A stretch of 64,000 bases of DNA from Szabonella alba (GTDB lineage: Bacteria > Pseudomonadota > Alphaproteobacteria > Rhodobacterales > Rhodobacteraceae). Of the stretch, positions 17,922 through 25,538 are shown in pieces; position 1 is the first letter of the stretch, and every line of letters begins with the position of its first letter. Under the pieces are notes generated by a model that saw only the letters and a program-made list of their open reading frames with translations, ran no database searches and was not told where the DNA came from. Location of the stretch: NCBI RefSeq assembly GCF_016765775.1, contig NZ_JAESVN010000002.1:248001-312000 (forward strand), read 5' to 3'. A program made the position numbers and the translations under genes.

Positions 17922-19025
17922 TCAGACTGCCACCGCCTTGCCGCTTTGTTCATCGAACAGATGCAGGGTTTCGGGGGCGGCGGTCAGTGTGACCTCATCG
18001 CCGGGGCGCAGGGTCTGGCGGGTATCGGCCTTGGCGATCACCTGCTGCGTTCCGGCATCGAGCCCGGCATCGAGATAGACCAGCATATCGGGGCCAAGCG
18101 GTTCAACCACCGAAACGCGCCCGGAAAGCTGCAGGCCCGGTGCTTTGTCCGTGGCGCCGGTATGCGATTGCACCCGCAGGTCATCGGCCCGCACCCCCAG
18201 CAGCACCCGGCTGCCCGGCGCCAGTCCCCGGGCGGCGGGATGGGCAATCGGGCCATTGCCGTCCAGCGCAAGGCCACCATCAGCGGTCACCGCGCCGGGC
18301 AGCAGGTTCATCGACGGGCTGCCGATGAAACGCGCGACAAATGTATTCGCGGGGTGGTCATAAACCTCGGTCGGTGTGCCGATCTGCTGAATATGGCCGT
18401 CGCGCATGATCACGATGCGATCCGCCAGCGTCATCGCCTCGACCTGATCATGGGTCACGAAGATGATGGTCGATCCCAGCCGCTGATGCAGTTTCTTGAT
18501 TTCCAGCCTTGTCTGGGCGCGCAGTTGCGCATCAAGGTTCGACAGCGGTTCATCGAACAGAAACACCGCCGGATCGCGGATGATCGCGCGCCCGATGGCG
18601 ACGCGCTGGCGCTGCCCGCCCGAAAGCTGCCCGGGCTTGCGGTCCAGATAGGGCGTCAGTTCAAGCTGTTCGGCAACCGCGCGGATTCGGCGGTCCTTTT
18701 CGGCAGCGGGAAGGCGCGCGGTGCGCAGGCCGAAACTTATATTCTTGTAGATCGTCATATGTGGATAGATGGCGTAATTCTGGAACACCATCGCGATATT
18801 GCGCTCTTTCGGTTCCAGCTGGTTCACCACACGGTCGCCGATCAGAACCTCACCGCCGGAAATATCCTCAAGCCCCGCGATCATGCGCAGGGTGGTGGAT
18901 TTGCCGCAACCCGAGGGGCCGACCAACACCACGAATTCGCCATCGGCAATGTCCAGATTGATACCATGCAGCACCTCGGCCTCACGGTAGCGTTTGACCA
19001 GATTGCGGATCGTGACGGTGGCCAT
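17922..19025 (-). CDS. Sugar ABC transporter ATP-binding protein (UgpC/MsmK-like, CUT1)
   Basis: This subunit powers the import complex formed by the two permeases encoded upstream. The 367 residues contain Walker [10 protein letters not shown] at 36-44, the Q-loop [11 protein letters not shown], the signature LSGGQRQR, Walker B with [12 protein letters not shown] and the switch THDQVEAM. The C-terminal OB-fold regulatory domain (from about residue 235) with [11 protein letters not shown] is typical of CUT1 ATPases such as UgpC and MalK. The ATG follows the lyase stop immediately. The substrate cannot be read from the ATPase. Confidence 0.93.
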   Translation of the reverse strand: MATVTIRNLVKRYREAEVLHGINLDIADGEFVVLVGPSGCGKSTTLRMIAGLEDISGGEVLIGDRVVNQLEPKERNIAMVFQNYAIYPHMTIYKNISFGLRTARLPAAEKDRRIRAVAEQLELTPYLDRKPGQLSGGQRQRVAIGRAIIRDPAVFLFDEPLSNLDAQLRAQTRLEIKKLHQRLGSTIIFVTHDQVEAMTLADRIVIMRDGHIQQIGTPTEVYDHPANTFVARFIGSPSMNLLPGAVTADGGLALDGNGPIAHPAARGLAPGSRVLLGVRADDLRVQSHTGATDKAPGLQLSGRVSVVEPLGPDMLVYLDAGLDAGTQQVIAKADTRQTLRPGDEVTLTAAPETLHLFDEQSGKAVAV

Positions 19026-20546
19026 TCAGCGCGCCTCCTGCGGATCGGTTTCGGTCAGTTGTGCAAAGGCCCCGGCCAACAGGTCTGCGGCATCGGCAAT
19101 GCGCCGGGCCCCGGCCTCGGCGCGGTCGGTCAGGGCCTGCAGCGCGGAACGGTAAACGGCAAGGCTTTCGTCCATGGCCGCCGGGGCGGGGCCGCCGATG
19201 CGGTCGCGGATGGCAATGAAATTGCGCGGCGAGACGGCAAGGGCGTAATCCGCCGCCGACAGGCGCGGCGCGCGGCCGACGGCGTGTTGGAAGGCCGCCG
19301 CGAACAGGTCATGGCCATCGCTGAGTGCTGTCTGACGGGCGGTGACGCCGCGCGCCACATCCGCCGCGATCTCATGCGCGATGCGGAAGGGCAGCCCCTC
19401 TGCCCGCACAAGCGTATCGGCCAGTTCCGTCACGGTGATGCAGGAGCGGTCGATATTGGCGCGCACGCGTTCCCCCTCCACCGCAAGGCTGGGCAGCAGG
19501 GCGGCCATCAGATCCAGCATCCGCCCGGCAAGGGCGAAGGCGCGGTAACCGGCGGTCTGCACCTCGCCCTCACTGTCATTCATGTCGGTGAAGGGGGTGT
19601 TGTGCATCGTGCCGACCATCGCCTGCGCTTGCCCCATCGCTTGTGAGGCCAGAAGCCGCATATGTTCCACCGGGACCGGATTGCGTTTTTGCGGCATGAT
19701 GGAACTGATCTGCACAAAGCCGTTGGGCACATAGATCTGCCCGACCTCGAAACTGGTCCAGAACTGAAGATCCTGCACCACCCGGCCCAGATGCAGCATC
19801 ATCAGCGACAGCGCGGAATAGCTGGCGGTCACATAATCCACCGTCGCGATGCAGCCATAGGAATTGCGTTGCGGTTCGGCAAAGCCCAGCAGGGTGGCCA
19901 TGCGCGGGCGGTCCAGCGCAAAGCCCGTGGTGGTGATCGCCGCAGCGCCCATCGGGCAGCGGTCCACCACCTGCCGTGCTGCGGCAAGGCGGTCAAGATC
20001 GCGTAGCAGCACCTCAAGTGCCGCCCCGATATAATGGCCAAAGGTTGTGGGCTGGGCGGGCTGGCCATGGGTATAGGCGACGATGATCGTGTCACGTTCC
20101 GCCTGCGCCTTGTTCAGCATCGCCTGTGCCAGCTGCCGCCCCTTCGTGGCCAGCGCGTCGATTTCGTCCCGCAGGCGCAGGCGCAGGATCGTGTGATCCA
20201 TGTCGTTCCGGCTGCGCCCGGTATGCAGCCGCCCCGCCATGTCGGGGCCAAGGATCGCCTTCAGCTCCGCCTCGATGGCAAAGAACATATCCTCATGCTC
20301 ACCACTATAGACCATTGCGGCGGGGTCCAGCGTGGCGTCGATCCGCGCCAGCGCGCCGGCGATGGCCGTGCCCTCGGCTGCGGTCAGGATCGCGGTTTCG
20401 GTCAGCATGACGCAATGCGCGCGGTTGATGCGCGACAACTCGCCCGCGAACTCCCGCTTTGAATGGTCGAACAGCGGCGCCAGAACGGTTCTGGCATAGA
20501 CCGGATCGGGAAAGCGCGACCGGTCGGCATCGTGATGGCTGGACAT
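19026..20546 (-). CDS. Argininosuccinate lyase-family protein (fumarase/aspartase superfamily) in a sugar ABC operon
   Basis: The superfamily performs C-N or C-O beta-elimination releasing fumarate. From the ATG at 20546 the product is 506 residues. A longer open frame (95 more codons upstream) overlaps the permease gene and looks like its shadow. The superfamily signature is intact (SSIMPQKRNP), as are the HTGRSRNDMD and YTHGQPAQPTTFGHY blocks of argininosuccinate lyases. Its position between an ABC permease and ATPase gene argues against biosynthetic ArgH. Argininosuccinate lyase relatives acting on other N-succinyl compounds, such as EDDS lyase, are known, so an N-succinylated substrate is possible. 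The exact substrate is unknown. Confidence 0.85.
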   Translation of the reverse strand: MSSHHDADRSRFPDPVYARTVLAPLFDHSKREFAGELSRINRAHCVMLTETAILTAAEGTAIAGALARIDATLDPAAMVYSGEHEDMFFAIEAELKAILGPDMAGRLHTGRSRNDMDHTILRLRLRDEIDALATKGRQLAQAMLNKAQAERDTIIVAYTHGQPAQPTTFGHYIGAALEVLLRDLDRLAAARQVVDRCPMGAAAITTTGFALDRPRMATLLGFAEPQRNSYGCIATVDYVTASYSALSLMMLHLGRVVQDLQFWTSFEVGQIYVPNGFVQISSIMPQKRNPVPVEHMRLLASQAMGQAQAMVGTMHNTPFTDMNDSEGEVQTAGYRAFALAGRMLDLMAALLPSLAVEGERVRANIDRSCITVTELADTLVRAEGLPFRIAHEIAADVARGVTARQTALSDGHDLFAAAFQHAVGRAPRLSAADYALAVSPRNFIAIRDRIGGPAPAAMDESLAVYRSALQALTDRAEAGARRIADAADLLAGAFAQLTETDPQEAR

Positions 20547-20548
20547 GT

Positions 20549-21403
20549 TTACCCCTTGAGACCCGACAGGACGACGCCCCGGACGATGTATTTCTGGAAG
20601 ATGATGAAGACGATCAGCGTCGGGATGGTCGCGACAGCGGCACCGGTCATCACCACCTCCCACCGCGTCAGGTTTTCCCCCGCGAAAGAGGCAAGCCCCA
20701 CCGGCACGGTGTAAAGATCGCGGCTGTTGGTGACGATCAGCGGCCAGAGAAAGGCCGTCCAGTTGCCCAGAAAGGTGAAGATCGCCAGCGCCGACAGGGC
20801 GGGGGTGACCAGCGGCATTGCGATGGTCCACCAGATGCGGAATTCCCCCAGACCATCGACCCGCGCGGCATCCAGCAATTCATCCGGCACCGACTGGAAG
20901 AACTGCCGCATCAGGAAGACGCCGAACCCTGTCATCAGCCCGGGAAACATGATGCCCCAATAGGTGTCGATCCAGCCGAAATGCGCGCTGATCAGATACC
21001 AGGGGATCACCAGCATCTCGGTCGGGATCATCAGGGTGGAAAGGATCGCGATGAAGACGAAGGTGCGGCCCCGGAAATCGTATTTGCACAGCACATAGCC
21101 GATCAGCGCATCGAAAAACAACACCGACAGGGTGACAAGGGTCGAGGTGATGAAGGAGTTGACGAACCATTTCAGGAACAGGCTGTCACGGAACAGCGCG
21201 ACATAGTTTTCCAACGTCGGACGTTCGGGGATCAGCCGCAGGTCATAGATCTGGTCGGGCGTCTTGAGCGAGCTTGAGATCATGAACAGGAAAGGTGAGA
21301 TCATCACCACCCCGCCCAGAAACAGCAGTGTCCAGACCACGATCCGCCCGGGTGAGCCGCTGAGCCCGAAGGGCAGGCGGGGCTGGCCGGCGGGGGCGTT
21401 CAT
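20549..21403 (-). CDS. Sugar-type ABC transporter permease (MalG-like, CUT1)
   Basis: The 284-residue membrane protein has about six hydrophobic segments and the EAA loop of binding-protein-dependent permeases (ELLDAARVDGLGEFRIWWTIAMP), which contacts the ATPase. The N-terminus (ISPFLFMISSSLKTPDQI) is typical of the MalG/UgpE branch. Its ATG overlaps the stop of the preceding permease (ATGA), and its stop is two bases before the lyase gene. Confidence 0.93.
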   Translation of the reverse strand: MNAPAGQPRLPFGLSGSPGRIVVWTLLFLGGVVMISPFLFMISSSLKTPDQIYDLRLIPERPTLENYVALFRDSLFLKWFVNSFITSTLVTLSVLFFDALIGYVLCKYDFRGRTFVFIAILSTLMIPTEMLVIPWYLISAHFGWIDTYWGIMFPGLMTGFGVFLMRQFFQSVPDELLDAARVDGLGEFRIWWTIAMPLVTPALSALAIFTFLGNWTAFLWPLIVTNSRDLYTVPVGLASFAGENLTRWEVVMTGAAVATIPTLIVFIIFQKYIVRGVVLSGLKG

Positions 21404-22296
21404 TTCGACCTCATCAGGCGAAGCTGGATCAGCGTGATGATCAGCAGCACAAGAAACAGCACCATGGTCTGCGCGGTCGCATAGCCCATGTCGAAATCCT
21501 TGAAGGCGGTGTTGTAGATGTTCAGCACAAGGGGCCGGGTGGCATTCAGCGGCCCGCCTTGTCCGTCCACCGTCATGTTATAGACCTGATCAAAGATGCG
21601 CAGCAGGCCGATCGAGGTCAGCACGACAATGAAAACAAGGGTCGGACGCAACAGCGGCAGGGTGATTTCCCACAGCGTGGCCAGCTTGCCGATCCCGTCG
21701 ATCCGCGCGGCCTCGTAATAGGTTTCGGGAATGGCGCGCAGCCCGGCCATGAAAATGATGACCTGAAAGCCCAGTCCCGCCCAGATCGCGGGGGCCAGCA
21801 CCGCATAAAGCGCCTGATTGGGGGAGCGCAGAAAGGGCTGTTGCGGCATTCCGATGCTGGACAATATCTGATTGATGACCCCCATCGGTGCGGGCTGATA
21901 GCCCCAGCGCCAAACCCATGCCATGGCCACCGCCGTTGTCAGATAGGGAATGAAGTAAAGACTGCGGATGAACCCATGCATGAACCGGACCTGATCGAGG
22001 TAATAGGCCACGACAAAGGCCAGCGTCAGGCTGACCGGCAGGCCCACGATCAGATAGAGGAAGGTATTGGCGAAGACCTTCCAGAACACCTTGTCTGTGA
22101 ACATTCGTTCATAATTCGCCAGACCGACCCATTTGCCCTCGGTCAGCAGGTTCCAGTCGGTAAAGGAGATCATCGCGGCGTTGATCGTCGGATAGAACCG
22201 CACCGCCGCGAAGAATAGGATCGGCACGGCCAGAAACAGCCACGCCCAATAGGCCTTCTTCTGCTGAAAACTCAGCCGGTTGTAGAGGTGTTTCAT
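21400..22296 (-). CDS. Sugar-type ABC transporter permease (MalF/UgpA-like, CUT1)
   Basis: The 298-residue protein is the first permease of the importer. It begins with a short cytosolic segment, then a membrane segment (WAWLFLAVPILFFAAVRFYP), and carries a PSFTDWNLL-type block and an EAA loop (TYYEAARIDGIGKLATLWEITLP). The overlap with the following permease indicates coupled translation and a heterodimeric channel. A hairpin separates it from the binding-protein gene. Confidence 0.93.
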   Translation of the reverse strand: MKHLYNRLSFQQKKAYWAWLFLAVPILFFAAVRFYPTINAAMISFTDWNLLTEGKWVGLANYERMFTDKVFWKVFANTFLYLIVGLPVSLTLAFVVAYYLDQVRFMHGFIRSLYFIPYLTTAVAMAWVWRWGYQPAPMGVINQILSSIGMPQQPFLRSPNQALYAVLAPAIWAGLGFQVIIFMAGLRAIPETYYEAARIDGIGKLATLWEITLPLLRPTLVFIVVLTSIGLLRIFDQVYNMTVDGQGGPLNATRPLVLNIYNTAFKDFDMGYATAQTMVLFLVLLIITLIQLRLMRSK

Positions 22297-22315
22297 GCGG
22301 CCATTGCCCTGTGGA

Positions 22316-22340
22316 CTGCCGCCCGGAGACCGGACGGCAG
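22316..22340 (-). other. Intercistronic hairpin after the sugar-binding protein gene
   Basis: CTGCCGCCCGG and CCGGACGGCAG form an 11-base stem with one mismatch and a three-base loop. It lies 18 bases past the binding-protein stop and before the first permease. Such hairpins typically stabilise the upstream mRNA segment or attenuate readthrough, giving an excess of binding protein. Confidence 0.6.
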
Positions 22341-22357
22341 AGGGGTTTCGGATCGGA

Positions 22358-23608
22358 TTATTCGGCGTAATAGCGGTCGATCAGCGCCTGTTCGGCCTCG
22401 GCTGAGGCTGCAAGCGCCTCCTCGACCGACATGCCGCCGACATCAATCATGTCGATCATGTCCAGCCAGATCTGGCGCTGGGCGGCCTCATTGACGAAAT
22501 CGGTCGCATGGGCATGGGCCAGACCGGCGATGAAAGGGCCGTAAACCGGATGGCTGGCATTGGCATCCGTCATCGCCACCGAGGGGCGCGCGGGCAGTTC
22601 GCCCACCACATCAAGCCAAAGCTGCATCGAGTCCGGGCTGGTGATGAACTTCAGGAACTTCTGCGCTGCCGCAAGCTCTTCCCCCGTGGTCTGGGAACTG
22701 ATGCCGTTCAGCCAGTAGGAGGAATAATTGCCCTCGATCCCGTTATGGGTGGGCAGGGGGGCGACACCCCAGTTCAGCCCTTCGACGCGGCTGACGGCGC
22801 CGATGCGGAAGGACCCGTCCATCAGGAAACCGGCCTTTCCGGCGGCGAAAGAGGCCTGCGCCTCATCCATGAAGCCGTAATCGACCACGTCCAGATCGGT
22901 GAAGAACTGGCTGATCGCCTGCAGGGCGGCGGCCCCTTCGGGCGAATTATAGGTGACCGTGCGGTAATCCTCCGAATAGGACTGGCCACCGAACTGCCGC
23001 ACCAGAACCTCACGCCACCAATGGGCATCCTGCGATACCGGGGCGGCGGTGATGCCCGCGACCAGCAGATTGCCCGCCTCGTCACGCTTGACGATCTTCT
23101 GCGTCGCCTCGACCACCTCATCCAGGGTTGTGGGCGGGGTTTCGGGGTCATAGCCCACCTCGGCCAGCAGATCCTTGTTGTAGAACATCGCCATGGTGCG
23201 CACGGCGGTCGGCAGGCCGTAATAGGCGCCGTCCACCTTCATCGACTGCACGATGGGGAAAAATTCCGCATCAATCGTGGCGGGGTCGAACTCATCCGCG
23301 GGCAGCGGCGCCAGCAGGCCCGCCTTGTTGTAATCGCGCAGCCAGCCGTAATAAAGCTGCACGACATCCGGTCCTTCGCCCGCGGGAACCGCCGCCGCGA
23401 CCTTGGCCTGATACTGGGCATAGGGAAAGGTCGTGTGCTTGACGGTGATATCGGGGTTTTCGTCCTGAAAGCGCGCGATCAGCTGATCCATCGCCTCGAC
23501 CCGCTCGGCAAAGTGATATTGCCAGTATTCGATTTCCACCGCCTGCGCGGTCCCCGCCAAGGGCAGCGCCAGCGCGGTTGTCAGAAGCAGTCCCGAAAGT
23601 TGTTTCAT
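22358..23608 (-). CDS. Extracellular sugar-binding protein of a CUT1 ABC importer
   Basis: This is the periplasmic receptor of the importer. The ATG at 23608 is preceded by AGGGAGA and gives 416 residues with a clear signal peptide (residues 1-23, MKQLSGLLLT to AQA). An upstream in-frame extension has no homology and overlaps the hydrolase gene. The mature protein begins VEIEYWQYHFAERVEAMDQL, a typical start for family 1 solute-binding proteins. PYAQYQAKVAAAVPAGEGPDVVQL and the tryptophan-containing hinge near the C-terminus also fit. The substrate is not known; the linked lyase and hydrolase suggest something other than a simple sugar. Confidence 0.92.
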   Translation of the reverse strand: MKQLSGLLLTTALALPLAGTAQAVEIEYWQYHFAERVEAMDQLIARFQDENPDITVKHTTFPYAQYQAKVAAAVPAGEGPDVVQLYYGWLRDYNKAGLLAPLPADEFDPATIDAEFFPIVQSMKVDGAYYGLPTAVRTMAMFYNKDLLAEVGYDPETPPTTLDEVVEATQKIVKRDEAGNLLVAGITAAPVSQDAHWWREVLVRQFGGQSYSEDYRTVTYNSPEGAAALQAISQFFTDLDVVDYGFMDEAQASFAAGKAGFLMDGSFRIGAVSRVEGLNWGVAPLPTHNGIEGNYSSYWLNGISSQTTGEELAAAQKFLKFITSPDSMQLWLDVVGELPARPSVAMTDANASHPVYGPFIAGLAHAHATDFVNEAAQRQIWLDMIDMIDVGGMSVEEALAASAEAEQALIDRYYAE

Positions 23609-23636
23609 CTCATTCTCCCTGTGACCAATTTTCGTT

Positions 23637-24506
23637 TCACCATCCGGTCGCTGAACGACCGTTTCCCTGTGGCACAAAGCGGTATCCGCCGCCCTTTGCC
23701 GCAATTTCCCCAAAGGCCAGTCCGTTGCGGAAATGCCCCGCGCCGATCCGCCAGTTTTCGGCGGCGGCCTGTTCCAGAAAATCCTGCCTTGTCCTGTGGG
23801 CGCGGTCGGGGTCCATATCGGCCCGGTGCGACCAGTCGGGGCGTTCCACCTGCCCCGGACAGTGAAAGACATCCCCCGCAATCACCAGCGGCTGCGGCCC
23901 CCCGTCAAAGCGGATCGCGCAATGGCCCGGCGTATGGCCCGGCATCGCCAGAAAGCGCAGGCCGGGGGTGATATCGGTTCCGGGGGCGATGCCCGCGACG
24001 GCGCCTGTCGCCACCAGCGGATGCAGGATCTCGGCATAGGCGGCGTGGTGATGGGCCTTTGCCGAAACCGCGCCCGAGGACCAGTAATCCAGCTCATCCC
24101 CGGCGGCGATGTAATGTGCCTTCGGGAAGGTCGCGATCCGCCCGCCACCCGGCCCGGGCTGCGAGGCCCAGCCAATGTGATCCATATGCAGATGGGTGAA
24201 CAGCACAAGGTCGATCTGATCCGGCGCAACCCCGATGGCCGCAAGCCGCTGCAAAAGGCTGCCGCGCAATCCGTCCAGATAGATGTTCGGCCCCGGACCG
24301 ATGCCGGTATCGCACAGCACCAGCCGGTCGCGGTGCCGGACAAGGAAGCAGCCAAGGTTTGGCGCGAAGTCCAGCGCCGGGGTCAGCCCGGTCAGCCCGA
24401 TCCTGCCCCAGCCATCCGCATCCGATCCGGGAAAGGAAGCCAGCGCCGCGACCGGGGCGGGCGCGGCATCAACGACAAGCTCAGCCTGAATCGTTTGTTC
24501 GATCAT
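23637..24506 (-). CDS. MBL-fold metallohydrolase (lactonase-like)
   Basis: The 289-residue protein has the metal-binding HxHxDH motif at 105-110 (THLHMDH), a second ligand region in GHTPGH and an aspartate in GDVFHCPGQ. This is the arrangement of AHL-lactonase/AttM-like and related metallo-beta-lactamase-fold hydrolases. It lacks a signal peptide, so it is probably cytosolic. Its stop is 28 bases before the binding-protein ATG on the same strand, making it the likely first gene of the transport operon. A lactone or ester intermediate of the imported compound is a plausible substrate, but this is inference. The ATG has no visible Shine-Dalgarno. Confidence 0.85.
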   Translation of the reverse strand: MIEQTIQAELVVDAAPAPVAALASFPGSDADGWGRIGLTGLTPALDFAPNLGCFLVRHRDRLVLCDTGIGPGPNIYLDGLRGSLLQRLAAIGVAPDQIDLVLFTHLHMDHIGWASQPGPGGGRIATFPKAHYIAAGDELDYWSSGAVSAKAHHHAAYAEILHPLVATGAVAGIAPGTDITPGLRFLAMPGHTPGHCAIRFDGGPQPLVIAGDVFHCPGQVERPDWSHRADMDPDRAHRTRQDFLEQAAAENWRIGAGHFRNGLAFGEIAAKGGGYRFVPQGNGRSATGW

Positions 24507-24537
24507 GGAACTAATAAGGGGGATAAAAGGTGAAACC

Positions 24538-24596
24538 TGTCAAGAAAATTTACGCCAACTGGGCATAGAAGCCCAAATTGTTCTGTTTCAGAACAA
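24538..24596 (-). promoter_or_regulatory. Promoter/operator region of the MBL-ABC-lyase-ROK operon
   Basis: On the reverse strand TTGACA (24543-24538) is a perfect -35 box 31 bases before the MBL ATG; a TTATTA lies 20 bases after it. Just upstream are two inverted repeats: TGGGC-ATAGAA-GCCCA (24560-24575) and TTGTTCTG-TTT-CAGAACAA (24578-24596). The second is a candidate site for the ROK regulator encoded at the operon end. The predicted leader would be very short. Confidence 0.5.
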
Positions 24597-24740
24597 AGTT
24601 GCAGGACGGGCCGGTCGGGTGGACGTCATGGCTGACTAAGGGGAACGGGGCGGGAGAGTAGATCGGGGCAAACGGTAAAGGCGGCCTGTGACCCCCTGTG
24701 CCGCGATCTGGTCCGCCGGAATGGGCAGGATGGGAAAGGG

Positions 24741-25385
24741 TCAGCTTTCCAGTCGCTTGCCCAGCCAGTCCAGCAGGGTATCAACCTCATCTGGTGGCAG
24801 AACCTGCGTGTTCAGCAGATCCATCGCGCGCAGCCCGTTGATGGCCAGAAAGGCCAGCGTCGCCATCTGCGGATCTGACGCATTGGCCCGGATCCGCGCC
24901 AGAAAATCGCTTTCATGCCGCCGGACCGGGCTGAGCATGTCCGGATCCTCGGCCAGCGCCGCCAGCAGGCCCGAGGCGGGTTTCTTCTTGTCGCGGCATT
25001 CGGTGCGGAATTGCGTGACATAGGCCCGGATCACCGCGTCGGGCTGGCCCGTGCGTTCCTCGGCACCCAAAGCGGCGGCGAAGCGGCCCAGATAATCCTC
25101 GACCAGCGCCTCCATCAGCCGTCCCTTGGATGGGAAATGGTACAGCAAACCGCCCTTGGATACACCCGCCCGCGCGGCAACGGCATCCAGCGACAGATTG
25201 CCCGAACCCTCACATCGTGCCAGTGCCTCGGCCGCATCCAGGATGCGGCGGCGGGTGTCGGATTTGCGGCTGATCTCGGGGGCGGGATGTTCGATGACGT
25301 GCCTTTCTTCCTGATGCGCGCAACTGTTCTCAAGGATCGTTGACTTTACCGACCAGACGGTATAGCGACGCGGCTCTGGGATCAA
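24741..25385 (-). CDS. TetR/AcrR-family transcriptional regulator
   Basis: The N-terminal helix-turn-helix is clear (TRRRILDAAEALARCEGSGNLSLDAVAARAGVSKGGLLYHFPSK), followed by an alpha-helical ligand domain ending DTLLDWLGKRLES. The gene is divergent from an RND efflux pair, so it is most likely its local repressor. The start is uncertain: the frame has no ATG or GTG before the HTH, and the only usual start codon is TTG at 25385. That TTG would place a TetR-like operator (25347-25362) inside the coding region. A GTC codon at 25298 follows an AGGAAG tract exactly where a GTG would be expected. The real protein is therefore probably about 185 residues. Confidence 0.85.
   Translation of the reverse strand: MIPEPRRYTVWSVKSTILENSCAHQEERHVIEHPAPEISRKSDTRRRILDAAEALARCEGSGNLSLDAVAARAGVSKGGLLYHFPSKGRLMEALVEDYLGRFAAALGAEERTGQPDAVIRAYVTQFRTECRDKKKPASGLLAALAEDPDMLSPVRRHESDFLARIRANASDPQMATLAFLAINGLRAMDLLNTQVLPPDEVDTLLDWLGKRLES
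25340..25366 (+). promoter_or_regulatory. Promoter with overlapping TetR-type operator for the RND genes
   Basis: TTGACT (25340-25345) and TATAGC (25361-25366) are separated by 15 bases. Between and over them lies TACCGACCAGACGGTA (25347-25362), an inverted repeat with five-base arms of the shape bound by AcrR-like repressors. A repressor here would block RND expression and probably its own gene. Confidence 0.5.
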
Positions 25386-25538
25386 GTGCCGTTCGCGTGT
25401 ATTGCTTTGCGCAGCGTCGCCTCATCCGCCCTCTCTGTTCGGAGGGGGGCATTTCCGCGTTGCGCCCTGCGGCCATTTGTGGCTGCAGGACGGTGAAAAC
25501 AATGGTCCGGGACCGGACCGGTGAGTCAGGATCACCCC

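Noticed and set aside
17724-19646. Long forward-strand open frame (640 codons) opposite the ROK, ATPase and lyase genes
   Set aside because: It spans three well-supported reverse genes and has no protein-like motifs.
20547-20831. 95-codon N-terminal extension of the lyase
   Set aside because: It overlaps the MalG-like permease gene in another frame and has no homology; the ATG at 20546 gives the family-typical N-terminus.
24597-24740. Possible regulatory RNA or small gene between the operator and the TetR end
   Set aside because: Only a four-codon ATG frame and no stable hairpin with T-run; nothing supportable.
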